A stretch of 64,000 nt of DNA from Actinokineospora inagensis DSM 44258 (GCF_000482865.1 NZ_AXWW01000006.1:1-64000), one strand, 5' to 3'; positions 35,550 through 47,551 are shown, counted from the first letter of the stretch. A program made the numbers and translations. Notes: generated by a model not told the origin, from the sequence alone.

Positions 35550-35970
35550 CGTTGCCCCCGTGCCACGCGGCGAGGAAGTCACGTTCGGCGTCGGTGATCC
35601 GGCGGGGCTTGCCCTCGGCGAGGTCGTACGGGGCGAGCGTGGTGGACGCGGTGACCGCGACCTGGTCGGACTCGGCCGGTCCGCCGCGGATCGAGTAGTC
35701 CATCACGAAGTACGCGGCGCGGATCTCCCGAACCGACATCTCCACCCGTAACGCGCCGCCGTTGGCGAACAGCGGGGCGCGGTACTCCACGGTCAGCTTC
35801 GCCACCACCACGCCGCGGGCCAGGTCGTGCGCGCCACGGCGTGCGGCCTCGTGGAACAGCAGGTCGATACGGGCCTCTTCCAGCAAGGTGACCGTGTGCG
35901 CGTGGTTCACATGGCCGTACACGTCCATGTCCGACCAGCGCGGCCGCACCTCGGCGACGAACACACCCAA
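35542..35970 (-). CDS. hotdog-fold acyl-CoA thioesterase
   Basis: The 142-residue protein has the 4HBT/YbgC-type pattern RWSDMDVYGHVNHAHTVTLLEEAR, with an Asp in the catalytic loop and the central hotdog helix after it. VEYRAPLFANGGALRVEMSV provides the following strands. It would hydrolyse an acyl-CoA or similar thioester. The start is TTG at 35970, favoured by a GGAGGGG site 7 bp upstream. It is coupled to the downstream hypothetical gene. Confidence 0.85.
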   Translation of the reverse strand: MGVFVAEVRPRWSDMDVYGHVNHAHTVTLLEEARIDLLFHEAARRGAHDLARGVVVAKLTVEYRAPLFANGGALRVEMSVREIRAAYFVMDYSIRGGPAESDQVAVTASTTLAPYDLAEGKPRRITDAERDFLAAWHGGNGA

Positions 35971-36016
35971 ACGACTGCCCCTCCCGGCTCACCCACTGCT
36001 CACCCAGACCCTATCT

Positions 36017-36059
36017 CGCCCTGGTCGCGACCGATTTCGGGCCGCGACCAGGGCGAGTT
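36017..36059 (-). terminator. terminator downstream of glutamate dehydrogenase
   Basis: CTCGCCCTGGTCGCG (36017-36031) and CGCGACCAGGGCGAG (36045-36059) form a perfect 15-bp stem with a 13-nt loop. It lies 26 bp past the dehydrogenase stop on the minus strand and separates it from the thioesterase pair. Confidence 0.8.
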
Positions 36060-36085
36060 CGGGAGTGTCCTGCCAGCCGACCCGG

Positions 36086-39000
36086 CTAGCGGACCATGCT
36101 GCGGACCTGCCGCGCGGCCACCGACAGCGTCGCCAGGTCCAGCCTGCCGGAGGCGTGGATCTGCTCCAGCGCGGTGCGCGACCGGGCCAGCCGGGACGCG
36201 TTGACCCGCTCCCAGGTGGCGATCTTGTCCTCGGCCGCCTCGCCCGGCTCGGCCTGGCGCAGCACGTCGAGGGTGATCGCGCGCAGCGACCCGTACAGGT
36301 CGTCGCGCAGGGCGAGCCGGGCCAGCGCGTGCCAGCGGTTGCCGCGCTCCAGCGCGCTGACCGAGCTCAGCATCTCGTCGATGTTGAGGTGGTCGGACAG
36401 CGCGTAGTAGAGCTGCGCCGTCTCCAGCGGGCTGCGCTCGGACTCCACGCCCGCGTCCCGCTCGGCCAGCTCCGACACCTCGGTGATGTCGAGCAGGCTG
36501 TACGCGTCGAGCATCCCGGACACCCGCTTGGCCAGCGCCGCGGGCACCCCCGCCTGGACCATCCGGTCCGCGTCGGCGGCAGCCTCCTCGCGGGCGTTGC
36601 CGCGCAACAGGTCGCCGACCACGGGGGCCAGCTCGCCGACCACCCGGTGGAACCGGCTGATCTCCGCGCCCACCGCCAGCGGCTGCGGCCGGTTCGACAG
36701 CAGCCACCGCGACGCCCGGTCGACCAACCTGCGCGACTCCAGCACCATGGCGTCGGCGACGTCGGTGGGCACCACGTTGTCCAGCGCGTCGATCTCGGAC
36801 CACAGCGACGGCAGGTCGTAGACCCGGGTCGCCACCACGAACGCCCGCACCGCGTCGGTCGCGCTGGCGCTCATCTCCTCGGCCAGGCGGAACGCGAAGG
36901 AGATGCCCGCGCCGTCGACCACCTCGTTGACCAGCAGGGTCGTGGTGATCTGGCGGTGCAGCGGGTGCGCTCCGATGGCCTGCCCGAACCGCCTGCGCAA
37001 CTGGGTCGGGAAGTAGTCGACCAGCCTGCGGGCGAACACGTCCTGCTCGGGCAGCTCGCTGGCGAGCACGTCCTCCTTGAGGGCGAGCTTCACGTGCGCG
37101 AGCAGCGTCGCCAGCTCCGGCGAGGTCAGCCCGTCGCCGGACTTGTCCATCGCGCGGAACTGGGCGCGCGAGGGCAGCGCCTCCAACTGGCGGTCGAAGC
37201 CCTCCTCCTGCTCCAGGGAGTCGACCAGGCGGGCGTGCACCGACAGCATCGGCTTGGCGTGCGCGCGGCTGACGCCGAGCACCGCGTTCTGCCGGTAGTT
37301 GTCGGCCAGCACCAGCGCGCCGACCTCCTCGGTCATCTCGGCCAGCAGCGCGTCGCGGTCGGCCCTGGCCAGCTCGCCGTCGCGGACCAGGTGGTCCAGC
37401 AGGATCTTGATGTTGACCTCGTGGTCGGAGCAGTCCACCCCGGCGCTGTTGTCCAGCGCGTCGGTGTTGACCTTGCCGCCCTTGCGGGCGAACTCGATCC
37501 GGCCGCGCTGGGTCAACCCCAGGTTGCCACCCTCGCCGACGACCTTGGCCCGCAGCGCCGACCCGTCGACCCGGACCGCGTCGTTGGCCTTGTCGCCGAC
37601 ATCGGCGTGGCTCTCGGTGCTCGCCTTGACGTAGGTGCCGATGCCGCCGTTCCACAGCAGGTCGACCTCGGCGAGCAGGATCGCCTTCATCAACTCCTGC
37701 GGGGACAGCTTGCCGGTGTCCTCGGGGATGCCGAGCGCGCGGGCCACCTCGGCGCTGATCGGGATCGCCTTGAGCGTGCGCGGGAAGACGCCGCCGCCCG
37801 CGCTGATCAGCGAGCGCTCGTAGTCGTCCCAGGAGGACCGGGGCAGCTCGAACAGGCGCTTGCGCTCGGCGAAACCGACCTCGGCGGACGGGTCCGGGTC
37901 GAGGAAGACGTGCCGGTGGTCGAACGCGGCCACCAGGCGGATCTTCTCGGAGAGCAGCATGCCGTTGCCGAACACGTCACCGGACATGTCGCCGACCCCG
38001 ACGACGGTGAACTCCTCGGTCTGCGTGTCCGTGCCCAACTCGCGGAAGGCGCGCTTCACGCTCTCCCACGCGCCCTTCGCGGTGATGCCCATCGCCTTGT
38101 GGTCGTAGCCGACCGAACCGCCGGAGGCGAACGCGTCGCCCAACCAGAAGCCCCGGCTCATCGCGACCTCGTTGGCGATGTCGGAGAACGTCGCGGTGCC
38201 CTTGTCCGCGGCCACCACCAGGTACGTGTCGTCGCCGTCGTAGCGCACCACGCCGTGCGCGGGCACGACCTGCCCCGCGTCCAGGTTGTCGGTCAGGTCG
38301 AGCAGGCCGGAGATGAACATCCGGTAGCAGGCGATGCCCTCGGCCAGGAACGACTCGCGGTCCAGGCTCGCGTCACCGGTCGCCGCGGGCGGGCGCTTCA
38401 CCACGAACCCGCCCTTCGCGCCGACCGGCACGATCACCGCGTTCTTCACCGCCTGCGCCTTCACCAGGCCCAGGATCTCGGTGCGGAAGTCCTCCCGGCG
38501 GTCCGACCAGCGCAGACCGCCGCGGGCCACCGCGCCGAACCGCAGGTGCACGCCCTCGACCCGCGGCGAGTACACGAAGATCTCGAACCGCGGCCGGGGC
38601 TCCGGCAGGTCCGGCACCGAACGCGGCTCCAACTTCACCGCCAGGTACGGGCGCGACGAACCGTCCGCGTCGCGGACGAAGTAGTTGGTGCGCAGCGTCG
38701 CCCGGATCATGGTGAGCAGGCTGCGCAGGATCCGGTCCTCGTCCAGGCTGGTCACCCCGTCGATCAACTCGGTGATCTCGGCGACCCTGGTGCCGGACTG
38801 CGCCTGCCGGGACTCCTCGGTGAGCGACGGGTCGTGGGCCACCTCGAACAGGCCGACCAACGCGGTCGCGACATCGGTGTGCGCGAGCACGGCGTCCTCG
38901 ATGTACTCCTGCGAGTACGGGGTGCCCGCCTGCCGCAGGTACCGCGAGTAGGCCCGCAAGATCACCGCCTGGCGCCAGGTGAGACCGCCGCGCAGCACGA

Positions 39001-41056
39001 GCGCGTTGAACCGGTCCGGCTCGGCGTCACCCCGCCAGATCGCGGCGAACGCGTCCTGGAAGTGGACCCTCGCCTGGTCCAGCGTGTCCGCGTCCCGACC
39101 CTCCAGCACCGAAGGCTCGATCCGCAGACCGAAGTCGTAGATCCACCAACGCCTGCCGTCCTCCGGACGCAGCTCGTACGGGCGCTCGTCGACCACCTCG
39201 ACGCCCATGTTCTGCAGCACCGGCAACACCTGCGACAGCGTCACGCCCTCGCCGGACAGGTACAGCTTGAACCGCCGCTCCCCCGGCGCCGCGCCCTCCG
39301 GCAGGTAGAACGACATGTCCAAATCGGACTCACCGGACAGCCCGTGCAGCCGGTGCAGGTCGGCCAGCGCGTCGGCGGCGGTGAAGTCCTCCTTGTAGGC
39401 CTCCGGGAACACGCTCGCGTACCGCTGGCCCTGCTCGGTCGCCGACTCCGAACCCAACTGCGAACCGAGGTCGGCCTGCTCGCGCTGCTCGGCGAACACG
39501 GCCTCGACCAGGCGGTCGTCCCAGCCGCGCACCGCCTCGGTCAACCGCTCCTGGATGCGCTGCACGTCCGGGTCGACCTGGCGGCCCGGGTCGGTGTGCA
39601 CGATGAAGTACACCTGGGCCAGCGGCGTCTCCCCCAGCCGCGTGCTGAACTCCAGGTTGGTGCCGCCCAACTCGTCGAGCAGCACCTCCTGCATGGCGAT
39701 GCGGGAAGTCGTGGTGTAGCGGTCGCGGGGAAGGAAGATCAAGCACGAGAAGAACCGGTTGTACGGGTCGCGGCGCAGGAACAGCCGCAGCCTGCGCCGG
39801 TCGGCCAGCGCCAGCAGACCCGTCGCGGTCTGGTACAGCGCGTCGGCGGTCGTGGAGAACAGCTCGGCGCGCGGCCAGTTCTGGATGACCTCCAGCATCC
39901 GCTGACCGGAGTACGACTCCAGCGGGAACCCGGCCTGGTGGATCACCTCACGCACCCGGCGGGCCACCACCGGGATGTCCAGGACGTCCTCGTGCAACGC
40001 GTTCGTGGTGAACACACCGAGGAAGCGGTGCTCGCCGTTGACCTTGCCGTCCGCGCCGAAGGTCTTCACACCGACGTAGTACGGGTACGTGGAACGGTGC
40101 ACTGTGGAGGGCGCGCTCGCCTCGGTGAGCACCAACAGTCGCGGGGCGAGGGCGTACGCGGCGGAATCGGGACCCGCGGTGAGGCTGCGCGCGGCGAGAC
40201 TGTCCTGCCGCAACACACCCAGGCCGGACGCCAGGACGGCCCGCAACGCCGGGTCGCCGTCCTCGCTGACCACCTCGTTCTGGCGGTAACCGAGGAAGGT
40301 GAAGTGGCCGTCGGCCAGCCAGCGCAGCAGCGCGGCGCCGTCGCGCACCTCGTGGTCGTCGACCGGCGGCGGGTTGCCCTCCAACTGGTCGGCCAACGCC
40401 CGCGCGGTCCCGGCCATCTTCTCGGTGTCCTCGACGACCTCGCGCACGTCGTTGAGGACGCTGAGCAGACCGGTCTCGATCTCCCGCGCCCGGTCGGCGT
40501 CGGTGAGCAGGTCCACCTCGATGGACATCCACGACTCGGCGAACGCCTCCCCGGGCGGGGCGTCCGGGTCGCACCGGGGCAGCACGTCCTTGAGGCTGCC
40601 CGCGAGATCGCGGCGCACCACCACGATCGGGTGCACCACCCGCTGCACCTGCACACCGCGGCGCACCAACTCGGCGCTCACGGACTCCACCAGGTACGGC
40701 ATGTCGTCGGTGACGATCTGCACCACCGAACCACCCGTCGACCACCCGTCGGTCGCCGGGGTCGGGTTCAGCATCCGCACCGCGGGGCGACCCTTCACCC
40801 TGGTCAGCGCCAACTGCGCGTGCGAACGCACCGCGCCGACGAGGTCGACCGGGTCGTCGTCGATGACCTCCTCGGGCGGGATGTAGCGGAAGTAGAGGCG
40901 GATGAGGTCGGCGATGTCCGGCGCCTGCTCGGCCGCGCGCTCGATGAGGTCGTCTCTTTTTTGTTCCGGGCTGCTGCTGACCGGCCGCCCGGCCGACGCC
41001 GAGCCGTCGACGCTGACGGCTCCATCGGTGCGGGACGGTGTTCCAGTCGAGGTCAT
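36086..41056 (-). CDS. gdh: NAD-specific glutamate dehydrogenase, large (180-kDa) class
   Basis: The 1656-residue enzyme converts glutamate to 2-oxoglutarate and ammonia with NAD. Its size and the ACT-like N-terminal half, with the catalytic core in the second half, match the large class found in mycobacteria and streptomycetes. Core motifs include GGLRWSDRREDFRTEILGLVKAQ, VPVGAKGGFV with the substrate-binding Lys, and GVGDMSGDVFGNGMLLS in the nucleotide-binding domain. In mycobacteria this enzyme is controlled by GarA; that cannot be seen here. The ATG at 41056 has AAGGAA upstream. Confidence 0.96.
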   Translation of the reverse strand: MTSTGTPSRTDGAVSVDGSASAGRPVSSSPEQKRDDLIERAAEQAPDIADLIRLYFRYIPPEEVIDDDPVDLVGAVRSHAQLALTRVKGRPAVRMLNPTPATDGWSTGGSVVQIVTDDMPYLVESVSAELVRRGVQVQRVVHPIVVVRRDLAGSLKDVLPRCDPDAPPGEAFAESWMSIEVDLLTDADRAREIETGLLSVLNDVREVVEDTEKMAGTARALADQLEGNPPPVDDHEVRDGAALLRWLADGHFTFLGYRQNEVVSEDGDPALRAVLASGLGVLRQDSLAARSLTAGPDSAAYALAPRLLVLTEASAPSTVHRSTYPYYVGVKTFGADGKVNGEHRFLGVFTTNALHEDVLDIPVVARRVREVIHQAGFPLESYSGQRMLEVIQNWPRAELFSTTADALYQTATGLLALADRRRLRLFLRRDPYNRFFSCLIFLPRDRYTTTSRIAMQEVLLDELGGTNLEFSTRLGETPLAQVYFIVHTDPGRQVDPDVQRIQERLTEAVRGWDDRLVEAVFAEQREQADLGSQLGSESATEQGQRYASVFPEAYKEDFTAADALADLHRLHGLSGESDLDMSFYLPEGAAPGERRFKLYLSGEGVTLSQVLPVLQNMGVEVVDERPYELRPEDGRRWWIYDFGLRIEPSVLEGRDADTLDQARVHFQDAFAAIWRGDAEPDRFNALVLRGGLTWRQAVILRAYSRYLRQAGTPYSQEYIEDAVLAHTDVATALVGLFEVAHDPSLTEESRQAQSGTRVAEITELIDGVTSLDEDRILRSLLTMIRATLRTNYFVRDADGSSRPYLAVKLEPRSVPDLPEPRPRFEIFVYSPRVEGVHLRFGAVARGGLRWSDRREDFRTEILGLVKAQAVKNAVIVPVGAKGGFVVKRPPAATGDASLDRESFLAEGIACYRMFISGLLDLTDNLDAGQVVPAHGVVRYDGDDTYLVVAADKGTATFSDIANEVAMSRGFWLGDAFASGGSVGYDHKAMGITAKGAWESVKRAFRELGTDTQTEEFTVVGVGDMSGDVFGNGMLLSEKIRLVAAFDHRHVFLDPDPSAEVGFAERKRLFELPRSSWDDYERSLISAGGGVFPRTLKAIPISAEVARALGIPEDTGKLSPQELMKAILLAEVDLLWNGGIGTYVKASTESHADVGDKANDAVRVDGSALRAKVVGEGGNLGLTQRGRIEFARKGGKVNTDALDNSAGVDCSDHEVNIKILLDHLVRDGELARADRDALLAEMTEEVGALVLADNYRQNAVLGVSRAHAKPMLSVHARLVDSLEQEEGFDRQLEALPSRAQFRAMDKSGDGLTSPELATLLAHVKLALKEDVLASELPEQDVFARRLVDYFPTQLRRRFGQAIGAHPLHRQITTTLLVNEVVDGAGISFAFRLAEEMSASATDAVRAFVVATRVYDLPSLWSEIDALDNVVPTDVADAMVLESRRLVDRASRWLLSNRPQPLAVGAEISRFHRVVGELAPVVGDLLRGNAREEAAADADRMVQAGVPAALAKRVSGMLDAYSLLDITEVSELAERDAGVESERSPLETAQLYYALSDHLNIDEMLSSVSALERGNRWHALARLALRDDLYGSLRAITLDVLRQAEPGEAAEDKIATWERVNASRLARSRTALEQIHASGRLDLATLSVAARQVRSMVR

Positions 41057-41432
41057 GGTGTTCCTTGGCTCCACGCTTGGCGGCACGCCGCTGTGCCGCA
41101 TGCACCCCACACACTAGTGCCGCCGGACCGCCCGCCCGCACGTCGGGACGCGCCGTTGACCCCACTCGACATGGCGTTTTCCGAGGTGGGAACGGTGTGT
41201 TCGGACCGTCGTGGCGCACTGGCCACCTCCCGGTGGCCGGTTGTCGCGGATCAGCCGGCCCGGGTGGGACGGCGGATGAAGATCAACAGCTGTGGAGCGC
41301 GCCGATCCCGGTGCGCCACTGGGCCTTCCGGCGGTCACCCACCCGGCCGGACACCGGCGGCGAGCGGGTGTTCTGCGGGAACTGGAGGTCGACGGTCGGG
41401 GTTGGCTGTGGGGCGACGTTGCCCGGGTGGGA
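41057..41432. other. intergenic region upstream of glutamate dehydrogenase, no gene seen
   Basis: These 376 bp hold no convincing gene. A small hairpin, GGCCACC-TCCC-GGTGGCC at 41221-41238, may end transcription of the upstream minus-strand gene. The glutamate dehydrogenase promoter must lie here, but I found no clear hexamers. Confidence 0.45.
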
Positions 41433-44400
41433 TCAGCCGCTTTCGAAGTCGGCGGGCGCCCACTCGGAGGACCGGTGCCGGCCGCGCAGCGGGGACGAGG
41501 AGGAACGGCGGGTGGGGCGCTCGGTCGGCTCGGCGGCGCGGGCATCGGCCGCCCAGGTGGCGCCGTCGGTGCTGGGGGTGGGCCAAGTGGGTTGGTCCGG
41601 CCAGTGCGACTCGGTCGACATGCGGGACCAGCGGGGCAGCTCACCGGTCGGCCGGGTCTTCGCACCGTCGTCCGGCTGGGGGATGTCGGTGGAGCGCAAC
41701 AGGTCGCCGAGGCGTTGGGGCTCACTGGCCGACTCCGCGGGGGGCGGCCAGTCGACGGCGGGTGGGTCGTCATCGGGTTGGGTGGCCTTGAAGGCGACCA
41801 GTGCCTCGGCGAGCAGGTCGGCGAGACCACTGGGGTTGGTGCGCTCCCGCCTGCTGCTCGGCGAACGCCGCCTGCGCGTGGGCAGGGTGGTCCGGTCGTC
41901 CAGGTCCTCGACCGGGATTTCCTCCTCGGCCGGGGTGATCTCGGTGCTGGCGGCGGTGGTGCGCGGCAGACCGCGCAACCGGGCGGCGAAATCGATGGCC
42001 TGGCGATCGGTACCGGTGGGCTCGGCACTCACCTGCCCGGCCGACCAGACACCGCTGTTCTCCCCGGCCCGCCGCCCGGACTCGCCTCTCGCGCCGACGC
42101 GGTCGCTCTCCGGCCGCCCCGACGCGGCCGACCAGGCCGGGTCATCAGCCGAACCGTGCCGCGGTCCGGAATCACCCGATGTCGACCAGGTGGCACTGGA
42201 TTCACCGGGCGCGGGTGGGGAATGACCTGTGTCCACGGGATCTGGCGCCGAGCGGGCACTGCCGCGCTCGTCCGAACCATGCCGGGAGTCGCCCGCCTCG
42301 GCTTCCGAGAGGTCGCTGGGCTTGGCGGGTGGGGGTGGGGTGATGGCCGCCCACACGCCGCTCGTCTCGCCGGGGCGATGTGGCCGGGCCTCGGTGGCGT
42401 CCGCGGTGAACCAGGTGCCGCTGGACTCGCCCGTTCGGATGGCGGGCCACACGCCGCTGGGGTTGGTGGTGGGCTCGGCGGCGAGGGTTTCGCTGATCTT
42501 GCTCGCGGTCGGTGGGGTGGGGTCATCGGGGCGCGGCGGATCTGGCTCGGGGGACGGCCATGATCCGCTGGGGTCGGCGTCGGGGGCCATGCCGGGGGGG
42601 AGCATGGGTGGGGCCGGGAGGTTGGTGCCGACGAGGGCGTTGGGGTCGTAGTAGTCGTCCTCGCCGTCGGGGGCACGGCGGCGGCCACCTGGCTCGGGGG
42701 TGCGGCCGAAGCGGCTGAGCATCGACTGGACGCCTTCGTCCGGTGTGGACTCCTCGGTCGACTTGGCGCGACGGGCGGCGCGGCGGCCGATCGCACCGGT
42801 GTTGGTGCTGACCGGGTCGTCGGTCTCGTAGTCGGGGGTCTCGTGATCGCGGGTCTCGTCGACGCCGGCCTCTTGGTCACGGGGCTCGCCGTCGTGGGCT
42901 TGGTCGTCGTGGGCCTGGTCGTCGTGGACGGCGTCGATCGGGGCGGTTGGCTCGTCTTCGTCGGAGCGGGTTTGCCGTGGGATGGCACCGGAGTTGCGGA
43001 GGCTCTCGACGGTGTCGGCGAGCTGTTCGGAGGTCCGGTGCAGGCGCTCGGTCCGGCGCAGCACAACGGGCGCGGGACTCGACGGCTCGGGGACGACCAA
43101 GGCGGCGCGGGCGGCCAAGAGCAACGCCTCGACACCGTCCGCGGGGCCGTCCACGGTGCCGGGGCCCGCCGCCACCCCGGTGCTGATCATGAGCTCCTGG
43201 CCCTGGTCGTCGATCAACCACTGGGCCTCGGGCGCGGTGTCCCGGATCGCCTTGGCCAGCGCCTCGGCGTCGGCGCGGGTCGTCGACGGGAGCAGGACGG
43301 CGAACTCGCCCCGGTCCGACCGGAGCAGTTCCGCGTTCGACGGCGCCAGGTCCCGCACGTGGATCGCCAGGGCGTTGAGGGTGACCTCGCCCCCGACCGG
43401 CAGCGGCGGCTCCTCCGGGTCCACCGGCTCCGCGACGCCCTTGGGCCACACGCGCACCAGCGTCACCGCGAACGAGTCCTCCGCCACCGGGTACGCGTCG
43501 GTCGGCTCATCCCCGGCGACACCCACGTCTTCCACCCGGCGCCTGCGTGACCGCGCGGACTCCTTGCGCGAGGTGCCTGCCGACGCGGACTTACCCCCTC
43601 GACCGGCGGCAGTCTCCGGCGCACGGTCGACCTTCTTGCTGCTCTTGTCCCGGGCGGGCTCGGCGCCGCTCTTGGTCACACGCTCGTTGGCGGTGGGCTC
43701 GGTGTCCTGGGCTTCGGGCGAATCAGGTCGGGTCGTGGACTCGGTGGTCTTGGGGGACTTGCTGTCGGTCGGCTCGCCGTGTTTGCCGGTGGGGGTGGCC
43801 GGATCGACCTTGGTGACCGGCATGGGGGTGGTGGTCTCCACGTCCGCGGGTTCCCCGGGCTCGACGGCGTCGGCGCGGCGGCGGGCCGCGCGGGTGTGGG
43901 CGCGCGAAGTGCGCTCGACCTGCAGGGGAACGGTGGCGGTGGACTCGGTGCCCGCGTGCGGGGTGTGCTCGGCGGGGGCCTGCCGGACGGTGGCGCGCAG
44001 CAGACTGACCGCGCTCTCCGGGTCGCGGACCGCGCCGACCTCGGTGATCAGCGCGGCTCGGGCGGACTCGGCGGCCCGCAGGTAGCGGTACTCGGCGGCG
44101 CGGGCGGACCGCAGGGCGTGCAGGGCGTCGACGTGGTGGCCCGCTTCCTCCTCGGCGTGCGCGAGGAAGGTCCACGCGTCGGCGAGCAGCGAGTCGAGGT
44201 GGTGGCGTTCGGCGAGCCAGACCACGTCGGTGAGCAGGGCGCGGCCCAGTTCGGCGCGACCGGAGGGCAGGTGGACCCGGGTGGCCATGGCCAACCGGAG
44301 CCTGCCGAGGGCGAGCGCCGAGGTGGCCCGGACCGGGGCGTCGAGCACGGTCGCCGCGGCGGCGACGGCGTCGTCGAGGTCGCCGTCGTCGAGTTGGGCG

Positions 44401-45086
44401 CAGACCAGCTCCAGCACCAGCCTGGCCCGTGCCAGGCCTGCCTCGACCCCGGCGCCGCTGAGCTTGTCGATCAGGGCGAGGCCGTCCCGGGCGGCCTCGG
44501 TGGCGGCCTCGGTGTCGCCGTGGCGGCGGTGGTAGGAGGCGGCCCGCACGCACAGCAGGGCGCGTTCGAGCCTGCGCCCGTCCTGACCGAGGTCGGTGTC
44601 GGCGGCCAGCAGCCGATCGGCCTCGGTGAGCGCGTCCTCCAGGTCGTCCCGGCCGCCGACGTGCGCGGCGCAGGCCACGAACTGCCCGAGCGCGAGCGCC
44701 CGGGTGGCGGGAGCCGCCGTCGAGGTCTGCAGCACCGGCCGGAGCAGTTCGCAGCCGGCCAGGGGCTCGCCGAGCACCCGCGCGCAGGCGGCGAGCGCGA
44801 CCCGCACGGCGGCGGCCCGTTCGACCAGGCCGCCGCCGGTGACCGCGTGCAGGGCGGCGAGCGCGGGCTCGACCGCCTCGGCGTGTCTGCCGAGCCGCAC
44901 CAGCGACCCGCCGAGCACCACCCGGGCCGAGGTCGCCGTCGCCTCGGACGCGGCCGGGGCGCGCAGGGCGCCCGCGGCGAACTGGACCGCCAGTTCGGGC
45001 GCGCGCCAGCGCAGTTCCTCGGCCGCGGCCACGAGCGCGGCGCTCTCGGCCGGTCCCGCCGCGGATAACTCGTTCCAGGCCGCCAC
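41433..45086 (-). CDS. large protein with TPR-like N terminus, degenerate GGDEF-like domain and SGxW-repeat disordered tail
   Basis: The 1217-residue protein starts at a GTG with GGGGGAG upstream. Residues 1-350 are Ala/Leu-rich helices in a TPR-like pattern. Residues ~370-530 are a charged, disordered linker. Residues ~536-665 resemble a GGDEF domain (SFAVTLVRVWPKG... LLRSDRGEFAVLLPSTTRADAEALAKAIR), but the GGDEF signature is SDRGEF, so diguanylate cyclase activity is unlikely. The rest is disordered and carries a recurring [S/T/N/P]SGxW motif (PSGSW, PSGVW, SSGTW, TSGVW, NSGVW, with SSATW as a variant). It may be a scaffold or signalling hub. It lies 16 bp downstream of ettA in the same direction. 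Confidence 0.7.
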   Translation of the reverse strand: MAAWNELSAAGPAESAALVAAAEELRWRAPELAVQFAAGALRAPAASEATATSARVVLGGSLVRLGRHAEAVEPALAALHAVTGGGLVERAAAVRVALAACARVLGEPLAGCELLRPVLQTSTAAPATRALALGQFVACAAHVGGRDDLEDALTEADRLLAADTDLGQDGRRLERALLCVRAASYHRRHGDTEAATEAARDGLALIDKLSGAGVEAGLARARLVLELVCAQLDDGDLDDAVAAAATVLDAPVRATSALALGRLRLAMATRVHLPSGRAELGRALLTDVVWLAERHHLDSLLADAWTFLAHAEEEAGHHVDALHALRSARAAEYRYLRAAESARAALITEVGAVRDPESAVSLLRATVRQAPAEHTPHAGTESTATVPLQVERTSRAHTRAARRRADAVEPGEPADVETTTPMPVTKVDPATPTGKHGEPTDSKSPKTTESTTRPDSPEAQDTEPTANERVTKSGAEPARDKSSKKVDRAPETAAGRGGKSASAGTSRKESARSRRRRVEDVGVAGDEPTDAYPVAEDSFAVTLVRVWPKGVAEPVDPEEPPLPVGGEVTLNALAIHVRDLAPSNAELLRSDRGEFAVLLPSTTRADAEALAKAIRDTAPEAQWLIDDQGQELMISTGVAAGPGTVDGPADGVEALLLAARAALVVPEPSSPAPVVLRRTERLHRTSEQLADTVESLRNSGAIPRQTRSDEDEPTAPIDAVHDDQAHDDQAHDGEPRDQEAGVDETRDHETPDYETDDPVSTNTGAIGRRAARRAKSTEESTPDEGVQSMLSRFGRTPEPGGRRRAPDGEDDYYDPNALVGTNLPAPPMLPPGMAPDADPSGSWPSPEPDPPRPDDPTPPTASKISETLAAEPTTNPSGVWPAIRTGESSGTWFTADATEARPHRPGETSGVWAAITPPPPAKPSDLSEAEAGDSRHGSDERGSARSAPDPVDTGHSPPAPGESSATWSTSGDSGPRHGSADDPAWSAASGRPESDRVGARGESGRRAGENSGVWSAGQVSAEPTGTDRQAIDFAARLRGLPRTTAASTEITPAEEEIPVEDLDDRTTLPTRRRRSPSSRRERTNPSGLADLLAEALVAFKATQPDDDPPAVDWPPPAESASEPQRLGDLLRSTDIPQPDDGAKTRPTGELPRWSRMSTESHWPDQPTWPTPSTDGATWAADARAAEPTERPTRRSSSSPLRGRHRSSEWAPADFESG

Positions 45087-45102
45087 CTCGCCGCTCCCCC
45101 GT

Positions 45103-46779
<1,677 letters not shown>

Positions 46780-47059
46780 GCTCGCGATCGTAGAGTGGTC
46801 GGTCGTCGCCCCTGAGCGCGACCGGGGGGACGGATTGTCGGGGGGATCGCCCGGCTGGGTGCCCCTGTCGGAGTTCAGCCGAACGTCAGTGGTCGCGGAG
46901 AGCGTGCCCCGGCGGCCGCCGGGGCGCCCCGGACGACCCCGCCCACCGGCCAAGATCCGATCGGCGCGCGGTCGCCCGGGTGGCCTGCGGGTTGGCCGGG
47001 TCCACCCTCCGTGTTCGCTCAGCGCGGGACATGCCCCGTGCGTGGTCATCGCAAACACC

Positions 47060-47551
47060 TCAGGCCGCCCGTTCAAGCGGTTCGGGCAGGTCGAACGGGA
47101 GCAGCGGGGCGGTGGCCGCCGTCGAGCCCACTGTCGACCCCGCTGTCTCGACCGGGTCGCTGTGGTCGGTGGAGCCGGTGGTCACCCAGTTCGGCCGGGT
47201 GATGGCGATGTCCTGGAACAGCACGTCCGCGCCGATCGCGCGGGCGTCGACCAGGGCCTCGAAGCGGTGCGGGTCGTCGTCGGCGGAGCGCTGGTCGCGG
47301 TGCCGGAGCCTGCCGTACACGATCACCCGGTCACCGCGGTGCAGGGTGCCGCGGACCGCGGCGCCCAACCCGTCCCACGAGTTGACGGTCAGGAACAGGG
47401 TCTCGCCGTCCACCCAGGCGTCGTTCTCCCGCAGGTAGCGGCGTTCCTTGGCCATCATCCGGAACCGGACGAGCTGCTTGTCCTCGGGGTAGCGGCGGGC
47501 GGTCACGTCGCCGACCACCCGGCCGACCAGCGTGATCATGGTCTCGTTCAT
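47060..47551 (-). CDS. single-stranded DNA-binding protein-like (OB fold)
   Basis: The 163-residue protein begins MNETMITLVGRVVGDVTARRYPEDKQLVRFRMMAKERRY, with the OB-fold strands of SSB, and contains GDRVIVYGRLRHRD. The C-terminal tail is short, Thr/Ser-rich and ends LPEPLERAA, without the acidic DDDIPF-type tip that recruits partners in the main SSB. It is therefore probably a secondary SSB paralogue of the kind found in actinobacteria. The ATG has GGAGGA just upstream. It precedes ettA by 280 bp. Confidence 0.85.
   Translation of the reverse strand: MNETMITLVGRVVGDVTARRYPEDKQLVRFRMMAKERRYLRENDAWVDGETLFLTVNSWDGLGAAVRGTLHRGDRVIVYGRLRHRDQRSADDDPHRFEALVDARAIGADVLFQDIAITRPNWVTTGSTDHSDPVETAGSTVGSTAATAPLLPFDLPEPLERAA

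Noticed and set aside
35762-41791. A 2009-codon open frame on the plus strand opposite the glutamate dehydrogenase gene
   Set aside because: It is antisense to a well-conserved 1656-residue enzyme, and its sequence is the low-complexity mirror expected from extreme GC-ending codon use.
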